Shown: positions 7,366 through 13,179 of the stretch, piece after piece
Numbering within the stretch: the stretch's first letter is position 1
How the letters are laid out: every line of letters begins with the position of its first letter
Notes under the pieces: generated by a model
What the model saw: only the letters and a program-made list of their open reading frames with translations
What the model was told of the DNA's origin: nothing
The model's database searches: none
Assembly: GCA_016201685.1 (NCBI GenBank)
Contig: JACQCJ010000037.1
Span: forward strand, 1 to 30,282
Length of the DNA: 30,282 nucleotides
Reading direction: 5' to 3'
Origin: Candidatus Peregrinibacteria bacterium
GTDB taxonomy: Bacteria; Patescibacteriota; Gracilibacteria; Peribacterales; Peribacteraceae
Made by a program: the position numbers and the translations under genes

Positions 7366-9369
7366 ATGAATTTCACGCCAAAAGCCAACCTCATCTGGAG
7401 CATCGCGGAACTCTTGCGTGGAAGCTGGAAGCAGCACGAATATCAGGATGTGATTTTGCCGTTTACCGTTCTGAAGCGCCTTGATTCGGTCTTGGAAAAA
7501 ACAAAGCAAGAAGTTCTCCGAGAAAGTCATCTTCTTGAGGAGAGAGGAGTGAACCCAGATCCGATCCTTCGAAATATTACGAAGGTCGGTTTCTACAATA
7601 CGTCGCAATTCACGTTTAAGAATCTGCTGGATGAACAGACGCATCTCGAGAAGAACTTTAAAAAGTACCTGCACGGATTCAGTCCCGCCATACAGGAAAT
7701 ATTGGAAAAGTTTGATTTTGAAAAGCACCTCTCGCGGCTCTGGGGAGGCAATCTCCTGTTCAAAATCATCCAGGAATTCAACAAAGTCGATCTGTCGATA
7801 GAGGCTACGGACAACCACGAAATGGGATCTATTTTCGAAGAACTCATTCGTCGCTTTGCAGAACAGAGCAACGACACAGCCGGAGAACACTACACCCCGC
7901 GTGAGGTGATCAAATTGATGGTGGAGATTCTTTTCACGCTGGAAAAGGACCGCCTCAAGAAAGAGCACCTTGTGAAAACGATCTATGACCCCTGCTGCGG
8001 CACCGGAGGCATGCTCACCGTAGGCAAAGATCATGTTTCTGTGATCAATCCCGATATAGGCGTCTACCTCTTCGGCCAGGAAATTAACCCTGCTACCTAT
8101 GCGATCTGCAAATCGGAAATGCTGATCAAAGGCGAAGATGTCGACAACATCAAGGGGGGCGAAAAGGACGCTGCCGTAGCCTCGACACTGAGCAATGATC
8201 AATTTCGTGACAGAAAATTCGACTATCTCCTTACCAATCCGCCATTCGGCGTGGACTGGAAGCGCGACAAGGATTCCGTGGAACGTGAGTCCGAACGCGG
8301 CTTCGCAGGACGCTTCGGCGCGGGGCTTCCGCGCATCTCCGACGGCCAACTCCTCTTCCTCCAGCACCTCGTCAGCAAGATGCAGAACCCATCCGAAGGC
8401 GGCAGCCGTATGGCGATCGTCATGAACGGATCGCCACTGTTCACGGGAGATGCAGGATCGGGTGAGAGCGAAATCCGGCGTTGGATACTGGAAAATGACT
8501 GGTTGGAAGCCATCGTCGCCTTGCCCGATCAAATGTTCTTCAACACGGGCATTTCCACTTATCTGTGGTTCCTCACGAACCGCAAGGATCCAAAACGTAA
8601 AGGGAGAGTTCAACTCATCGACGCGCGAACGTTCTTCCACAAGATGCGCAAAAGTCTCGGCAATAAACGGAATGAGATCACCGACGAAGATCGAAGCCGT
8701 GTACTCCAGGAATTCAGCGCGTTCAAAGAGAGTGACCACTGCAAGATCTTCAAGACAACGGACTTTGCCTTCAGGCAGATCACTGTGGAACGCCCTCTCA
8801 GGTTACATTTTCAAGCTTCGTCTAAGCGCATTGAACGTTTGAAAGAACACAAGGCTTTTGCAACCGTCACTGAAGGTAAGAAGGGCGACGAGGCATTACA
8901 GAAGAAGATTCTCGGGCTTCTCTCGACACTCGGGACTAAGGACTTCAACAGTCGTGAGACATTCACCACTGCGCTGGAAAAACTTTTGAAAGACGAGGAT
9001 CTGAAAATCAAAGCGCCTCTCAAGAAAGCGATCATCGAATCTCTGTCCGAGCGCGACGAATTCGCCGAAATCTGTCACGACGAAGACGGGAATCCGGAAT
9101 CCGACAGCGAGTTCCGCGATACTGAGAATGTTCCCTACGATCAACATATCGAAGACTACTTCAAAAAAGAAGTTTTGCCGTACGTACCGGACGCATGGAT
9201 CAATGAGAGCGTACGCGATCACAAGGACAACAAGGTCGGAAAGGTGGGCTACGAAATTCCCTTCACCCGCTATTTCTACAAGTACGTCCCGCCGCGTCCA
9301 CTGGAAGAGATCGAATCCGATATGGAAAAGGTCGAAAACGAACTTTTAGGCCTCCTGAAGAAGCTCTAA
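7366..9369 (+). CDS. hsdM: type I restriction-modification methylase subunit
   Basis: N6-adenine methyltransferase subunit that works with HsdS to methylate, and with HsdS and HsdR to restrict. About 667 residues. The N-terminal HsdM helical domain starts at FTPKANLIWSIAELLRG. SAM-binding motif I is DPCCGTGGM (about residue 208), and catalytic motif IV is NPPFG (about 291). A C-terminal extension of ~150 charged residues follows. Start choice is open. ATG 7288 has a strong AAAGGAGG 8 bases ahead (7272-7279) but adds a Cys-rich 26-residue stretch foreign to the family. ATG 7366 begins at the family core and has a TACACT hexamer at 7350-7355. Before the IS insertion, the xre stop would lie at 7283-7285, so xre and hsdM probably formed one unit. 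Confidence 0.92.
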   Translation: MNFTPKANLIWSIAELLRGSWKQHEYQDVILPFTVLKRLDSVLEKTKQEVLRESHLLEERGVNPDPILRNITKVGFYNTSQFTFKNLLDEQTHLEKNFKKYLHGFSPAIQEILEKFDFEKHLSRLWGGNLLFKIIQEFNKVDLSIEATDNHEMGSIFEELIRRFAEQSNDTAGEHYTPREVIKLMVEILFTLEKDRLKKEHLVKTIYDPCCGTGGMLTVGKDHVSVINPDIGVYLFGQEINPATYAICKSEMLIKGEDVDNIKGGEKDAAVASTLSNDQFRDRKFDYLLTNPPFGVDWKRDKDSVERESERGFAGRFGAGLPRISDGQLLFLQHLVSKMQNPSEGGSRMAIVMNGSPLFTGDAGSGESEIRRWILENDWLEAIVALPDQMFFNTGISTYLWFLTNRKDPKRKGRVQLIDARTFFHKMRKSLGNKRNEITDEDRSRVLQEFSAFKESDHCKIFKTTDFAFRQITVERPLRLHFQASSKRIERLKEHKAFATVTEGKKGDEALQKKILGLLSTLGTKDFNSRETFTTALEKLLKDEDLKIKAPLKKAIIESLSERDEFAEICHDEDGNPESDSEFRDTENVPYDQHIEDYFKKEVLPYVPDAWINESVRDHKDNKVGKVGYEIPFTRYFYKYVPPRPLEEIESDMEKVENELLGLLKKL

Positions 9370-9405
9370 AATATCCTAAGTAAAGAAATATTTAAATTTA
9401 TTAAC

Positions 9406-9434
9406 TTGACTGTTTTGGTAGTAAACTCTACCAT
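9406..9434 (+). promoter_or_regulatory. fic promoter with embedded palindromic operator
   Basis: -35 TTGACT (9406-9411), a 17-bp spacer and -10 TACCAT (9429-9434). A perfect dyad TGGTAG (9416-9421)/CTACCA (9428-9433) with a 6-bp centre lies across the spacer and -10, where a bound repressor would block RNA polymerase. The ATG at 9441 is about where transcription should begin, so the mRNA may be leaderless. Confidence 0.65.
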
Positions 9435-9440
9435 GTGGCC

Positions 9441-10583
9441 ATGAAATTCAATGCAGGTTCTTTTCGGCAGCAACAGAGCGACTACAAAGCGTTTATTCCA
9501 TCATCACTGATGAACAGCGATTATCGGGCGTCCGATAAGAAGATTCTGTCGGCACTCGGATCCGCCATGCATGCGCTCGGGGAACTGAATGCGTATGCCA
9601 ATATTGTTCCCGATTCCGCAGTATTTCTGCGGATGTACATTGCAAAGGAGGCAGTGACATCGAGCGGCATTGAAGGAACAAAGACCAATGTGGGCGAGGC
9701 GCTTTCGCCGGAGGATAAAGTGAAAGAAGGGCGCCGCAACGATTGGCAGGAAGTGCAGAACTACATCGCCGCATTGCAGTGGGGCGTACAGGAACTGGAA
9801 TCGCTTCCTCTCAGCATGCGCCTGCTAAAAGGCACCCACTCCGTCTTGATGCAGGGCGTTCGGGGAAAACACAAGATGCCCGGCGAAATCCGCACAAGCC
9901 AGAACTGGATCGGAGGAGCCACTCCCGCAACCGCCAAATTTGTGCCGCCGCCCTTCGTGGATCTCCCCGATCTCCTCAGCGACCTTGAGCGTTTTTGGCA
10001 CCAAGCCGCCCCGGAGATTCCCTCGCTCATCCGCATCGCCATGAGCCATTACCAATTCGAAACTATCCACCCGTTTCTCGACGGCAACGGTCGTACGGGG
10101 CGTTTGCTCATCACCCTGCACTTGATGCACGAGAAGCTCCTGCGAAGCCCGGTGTTGTATCTTTCGGCTTTCTTCGAAGAATATCGACGGGATTACTTCG
10201 ACCATCTTGAGCGCATTCGCACAAAGGGCGACATGGATGATTGGATTCTGTTCTTTCTGGGAGGGGTGCAGGCCACGGCGGTCAATGCGCGAGAAACCAT
10301 GGAACGCATTCTGCAATTGCAGAAACGCTGCGAGGCACTCATTGCTTCGTCGGAAAAGCGCACGGCGGTTTCTCGCCGGTTTCTCGCTGCGCTTTTTTCC
10401 AGCCCTATCGTGACGGTGCGGGACGCCATGCAACTGCTATCCCTCACCAAGCCGGCCGCCAATTCTCTCGTGAATCATTTTGTGACGATGGGCATCCTTC
10501 AAAAGACAGCGGGCAAGGAGAGGAACCGGATTTTCTCGTTTCGGGAGTATATTGCGTTGTTTGATTCTTCTAGCTCAATATGA
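9441..10583 (+). CDS. fic: Fic-domain protein with C-terminal winged helix
   Basis: A Fic protein, a family that usually transfers AMP from ATP to hydroxyl side chains of target proteins. It has about 380 residues. The active-site motif HPFLDGNGRTGR is complete (about 210-221). An inhibitory helix motif SSGIEG (about 74-79) lies upstream, fitting class II Fic enzymes that restrain their own activity. The C-terminal ~80 residues (VRDAMQLLSLTKPAANSLVNHF) form a winged-helix DNA-binding domain, so the protein may bind the dyad in its own promoter. GTG 9435 is an alternative start. Its TGA overlaps the ATG of the next gene (ATGA). Its place between hsdM and hsdS suggests a role tied to the restriction locus; the target is unknown. 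Confidence 0.9.
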   Translation: MKFNAGSFRQQQSDYKAFIPSSLMNSDYRASDKKILSALGSAMHALGELNAYANIVPDSAVFLRMYIAKEAVTSSGIEGTKTNVGEALSPEDKVKEGRRNDWQEVQNYIAALQWGVQELESLPLSMRLLKGTHSVLMQGVRGKHKMPGEIRTSQNWIGGATPATAKFVPPPFVDLPDLLSDLERFWHQAAPEIPSLIRIAMSHYQFETIHPFLDGNGRTGRLLITLHLMHEKLLRSPVLYLSAFFEEYRRDYFDHLERIRTKGDMDDWILFFLGGVQATAVNARETMERILQLQKRCEALIASSEKRTAVSRRFLAALFSSPIVTVRDAMQLLSLTKPAANSLVNHFVTMGILQKTAGKERNRIFSFREYIALFDSSSSI

Positions 10584-11083
10584 CACCCGACCAAATTCAG
10601 CTTTGGCAGATGATAGGAACATGGGTAGCTGCGATTGCAGCAATTGTTGCAGCGATCTTAGCTCTACGAATTGGGAAAAAACAAAACGAGATCAATCAGC
10701 GTTCATTGGATATTAAGAACTTCGTCGAAACATTCGTAATGCCACAACAAGTTATTGCTCAGGATGAAAGTGGTAATAAGAAGATTAGTCATTGGAATCT
10801 CCTAATCAAAAATGCGAGCTCCTATCCTATTTATCTGAAAAGTTTTACTCTCAATGGGATCAGGCAAGCAGTCGGCAGTAGTGTGATACCGAATTTCGGC
10901 GAGAATTGGTACGCAGTGCCTATTTCAAACACTGCCCAAGATGGTTGCAATCTCTCGCTTGAAGTTGAATTTGAAGACTATTTAGACAATCGATATACAT
11001 CGAAACATTCAGGTATTTTTGATGGGATGACTTGGCAGATACGTTCTGAAAAAAGAATTTTGATGCCCCGAACTTCTCCATGA
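10580..11083 (+). CDS. membrane-anchored protein coupled to fic and hsdS
   Basis: A 167-residue protein with one N-terminal membrane segment at about residues 11-30 (MIGTWVAAIAAIVAAILALR). A short basic linker and a soluble domain of about 120 residues follow. That domain reads as beta-rich (WNLLIKNASSYPIYLKSFTL; CNLSLEVEFEDYLD). I recognise no family beyond a similarity in shape to small anchored proteins seen beside defence genes. Both ends overlap neighbours by four bases: its ATG overlaps the fic TGA and its TGA overlaps the hsdS ATG. This argues for translation as part of the R-M operon. G+C is lower than in hsdM or hsdR. Confidence 0.7.
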   Translation: MTPDQIQLWQMIGTWVAAIAAIVAAILALRIGKKQNEINQRSLDIKNFVETFVMPQQVIAQDESGNKKISHWNLLIKNASSYPIYLKSFTLNGIRQAVGSSVIPNFGENWYAVPISNTAQDGCNLSLEVEFEDYLDNRYTSKHSGIFDGMTWQIRSEKRILMPRTSP

Positions 11084-12309
11084 TCATCCTTAAGAAACAG
11101 CACAGGGAAAATTCGCCCATAAATTGGGAAACAAGAAGATTAAAGTATCTTGCTTCTGATGTCCGTGATCTGGCAGATAATAACAAAAATCAGACGCACT
11201 TAGCTTTGGAAAATATCGAAAGCTGGACCGGCAAACTTCTGAATGTTGATGATGAAATGAGACTGGATAGCGCTAAGGAGTTTCACAAAGACGATGTGTT
11301 ATTTGGAAAACTGCGACCATACCTCGCCAAAGTTCATCACGCCCAATTCGGCGGCGCTTGTGTCGGAGAATTACTTGTTCTGAGGCCAAAAGAAGAAATT
11401 GCACCCGAGTATTTATTTTATCGACTGCTTTCGCACGATTTTATCAGTGTTGTAGATAACTCAACGACGGGAGCGAAAATGCCGCGTGCAGAATGGGGTT
11501 TTATGAGTAATCTCCAGTTGGAATATCCAGTAAAAAAAGAGCAAAGCGCAATTGCTTCCTATCTCGACGAAAAATGCGCCCTTATCGGCCACGTCATCGA
11601 AGGCAAAAAGAAGCAGATTGAGATTCTTGAAGAACAACGCGCGGCAATTATCAACCGTTCGGTGACGAAGGGGTTGGATGAGAAAGTGGAGATAAAAGAG
11701 AGCGGGATCGAGTGGATTGGGAAGATGCCTAAGATTTGGGACATCAAGAAGTTAAAAACGGTATTTCGATTCGAAAAAGGCAAAGAGGCAGGGTTATTTA
11801 CAAAGGAGTATGTGAGTGACCAAAAGAATATTGGTGAATATCCGGTGTATAGCGGCCAAACAGAAGATGAAGGGGTGATGGGTAGAATCAATTCCTATAT
11901 TTACGATCTTGATGCCACGATTTTTACTACGACGGTAGGGGCCAAAGTAATGACGCCAATGGTCATCGGCGGAAAGTTCAGCCTCTCGCAAAATTGCGTT
12001 CTGTTTATCAAGCAAGATAAGAAGATCGATGTTCGCTATTTTTATTATCAGCTGTTTCCAATGTTCAAATGGGAGAAAGACAGCATACCATCGCATATGC
12101 AACCATCCTTGAGAGTTTCCGATCTCAATAAGTATTCTATTGCGTATCCAATCTACGAAGAACAAGTAAAAATTGCGAATTACATTGAGGAAAAGACAAA
12201 GTTTATTGATAAATTCTTAAAAGAGATTGAACGTTCAATCTCTCTGCTTAATGAGTACAAAACCTCCCTCATCTCCCATGTGGTGACGGGGAAGGTGAAG
12301 GTTGCATAA
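11080..12309 (+). CDS. hsdS: type I restriction-modification specificity subunit
   Basis: DNA-recognition subunit that sets the target of the HsdMS methylase and HsdRMS nuclease. It has 409 residues in the usual layout of two target-recognition domains, each followed by a helical spacer. TRD1 spans about 15-155 with GKLRPYLAK and the end QSAIASYLDEK. The first coiled spacer is about 160-205 (IEGKKKQIEILEEQRAAIIN). TRD2 is about 215-370, and the second spacer is 375-405 (EIERSISLLNEYKTSLISHV). The two repeats are complete, so a bipartite recognition site is expected. The start overlaps the preceding stop. A terminator-like hairpin lies about 60 bp after the stop. The TRD sequence is AT-rich compared with hsdM. 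Confidence 0.92.
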   Translation: MIILKKQHRENSPINWETRRLKYLASDVRDLADNNKNQTHLALENIESWTGKLLNVDDEMRLDSAKEFHKDDVLFGKLRPYLAKVHHAQFGGACVGELLVLRPKEEIAPEYLFYRLLSHDFISVVDNSTTGAKMPRAEWGFMSNLQLEYPVKKEQSAIASYLDEKCALIGHVIEGKKKQIEILEEQRAAIINRSVTKGLDEKVEIKESGIEWIGKMPKIWDIKKLKTVFRFEKGKEAGLFTKEYVSDQKNIGEYPVYSGQTEDEGVMGRINSYIYDLDATIFTTTVGAKVMTPMVIGGKFSLSQNCVLFIKQDKKIDVRYFYYQLFPMFKWEKDSIPSHMQPSLRVSDLNKYSIAYPIYEEQVKIANYIEEKTKFIDKFLKEIERSISLLNEYKTSLISHVVTGKVKVA

Positions 12310-12369
12310 AAAGACCTCGTTTTCTTTCTCAATTATGATGCAATTACGATACAATGAGGCCTCTGACTT

Positions 12370-12412
12370 ACCTGCTGTCCTTCCCTCGGCTAGGGAGCCA
12401 CGGCAGGTTTTT
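12370..12412 (+). terminator. rho-independent terminator after hsdS
   Basis: ACCTGC (12370-12375) pairs with GCAGGT (12403-12408). Within it TCCCT (12382-12386) pairs with AGGGA (12392-12396). Five T residues run from 12408 to 12412. Confidence 0.65.
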
Positions 12413-12415
12413 GCG

Positions 12416-12444
12416 TTGAGCCGGTGCGTATTCGAGTGTACTAT
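12416..12444 (+). promoter_or_regulatory. promoter for candidate small RNA
   Basis: -35 TTGAGC (12416-12421), 17-bp spacer, -10 TACTAT (12439-12444). It begins four bases after the terminator T-run of hsdS and points at a non-coding stretch. Confidence 0.5.
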
Positions 12445-12450
12445 AAAAAC

Positions 12451-12505
12451 ACTCCCCTACGTGAGAGATCGCGTAGGCCTCGGGTTCAGGACCCGGGACT
12501 TTTTT
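12451..12505 (+). ncRNA. candidate ~55-nt small RNA with two hairpins
   Basis: Downstream of the promoter at 12416-12444 lies a short non-coding segment. Hairpin one is CCTACG (12456-12461) with CGTAGG (12472-12477). Hairpin two is CGGGT (12481-12485) with ACCCG (12491-12495), followed by GGGAC and six T (12500-12505), a classic intrinsic terminator. It ends 22 bp before the NYN gene. It could be an independent small RNA, an attenuating leader for NYN and hsdR, or an RNA partner of the NYN nuclease. No known RNA family is recognised. Confidence 0.5.
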
Positions 12506-12519
12506 AGTTCATTTTTCTC

Positions 12520-12548
12520 TTGTTGCTATGGTACAAAGCCAATATAAT
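12520..12548 (+). promoter_or_regulatory. promoter-like sequence at the NYN gene start
   Basis: TTGTTG (12520-12525), 17-bp spacer and a consensus TATAAT (12543-12548). Transcription would begin near 12555, after the ATG at 12528. If active, translation would need a later start such as TTG 12561 or GTG 12582. Confidence 0.45.
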
Positions 12549-13175
12549 AGAGCCATTAACTTGGCTGCCCTCCCACTGGAAACGGTGCGACGGCAGTCTT
12601 TAAGAGTGGCCGTATTTATCGATGGCAATAATTGGTATAACCGGATGCGGGAATTGCTCCGAGGGAATGGTATGAGTGATGATACACAACAAAAGCCCCC
12701 TGTAGAATTTGATCTGCGTGGGTTGGTCACAGAACTGACTGCCGGACACTCGCTCGAATATATCGGATATTTCATTGGAAAAATTCATCAGAGACGCGGG
12801 GACGAGCGAAGCGCAAAACTCTATGCGGGACAGCAAAAATTGATTCGTTTTCTCACAGATCATCAAAAAATCCCCGTGATGTTTGGTGATGTCATCATGC
12901 ACCCCGACGGTTCCTATCATGAGAAGGGCGTGGACATTCGTTTGGCACTTGATATGTACAAGATGGCCGTCATCGATGTGTACGATATTGCATACCTTTT
13001 CAGCTCCGACAATGATCTTCGGCCTGCTGTTCATGAATGCCGTGCGATCGGCAAAGAAGTGATTTACGTTGGCAGTTCAATACGGCCGGCTCTTGGCATG
13101 GTCGAATGTTGTTCAAGGAGTCTTCTGGTTCAGCCGGAAGTTCTTCGCAAATATTTGCCATCTTCCCCTCGATAA
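12528..13175 (+). CDS. NYN-domain (PIN-like) protein, probable RNase
   Basis: A 215-residue protein of the NYN/LabA (DUF88) type. These have a PIN-like metal-dependent fold, and several members cut RNA. Key acidic positions are present: FIDGNN (about residue 30), the central EKGVDIRLALDM, and LFSSDNDLRP near the end. The first ~25 residues (to RQSLRV) are not part of the domain and may be untranslated, because a TATAAT lies within them. The gene lies between hsdS and hsdR with only 4 bp to hsdR, and a candidate small RNA lies just upstream. A role in defence, or in controlling hsdR expression, is inferred from position. Housekeeping RNA processing is the alternative. Confidence 0.85.
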   Translation: MVQSQYNRAINLAALPLETVRRQSLRVAVFIDGNNWYNRMRELLRGNGMSDDTQQKPPVEFDLRGLVTELTAGHSLEYIGYFIGKIHQRRGDERSAKLYAGQQKLIRFLTDHQKIPVMFGDVIMHPDGSYHEKGVDIRLALDMYKMAVIDVYDIAYLFSSDNDLRPAVHECRAIGKEVIYVGSSIRPALGMVECCSRSLLVQPEVLRKYLPSSPR

Positions 13176-13179
13176 AATC

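Noticed and set aside
7249..8739. Minus-strand open frame of 496 codons opposite hsdM
   Set aside because: The plus strand carries clear methylase motifs; the antisense protein matches nothing and begins inside hsdM.
13069..13179. hsdR starting at the in-frame upstream ATG at 13069
   Set aside because: It would overlap the NYN gene by over 100 bases and the added residues are not part of the HsdR family.
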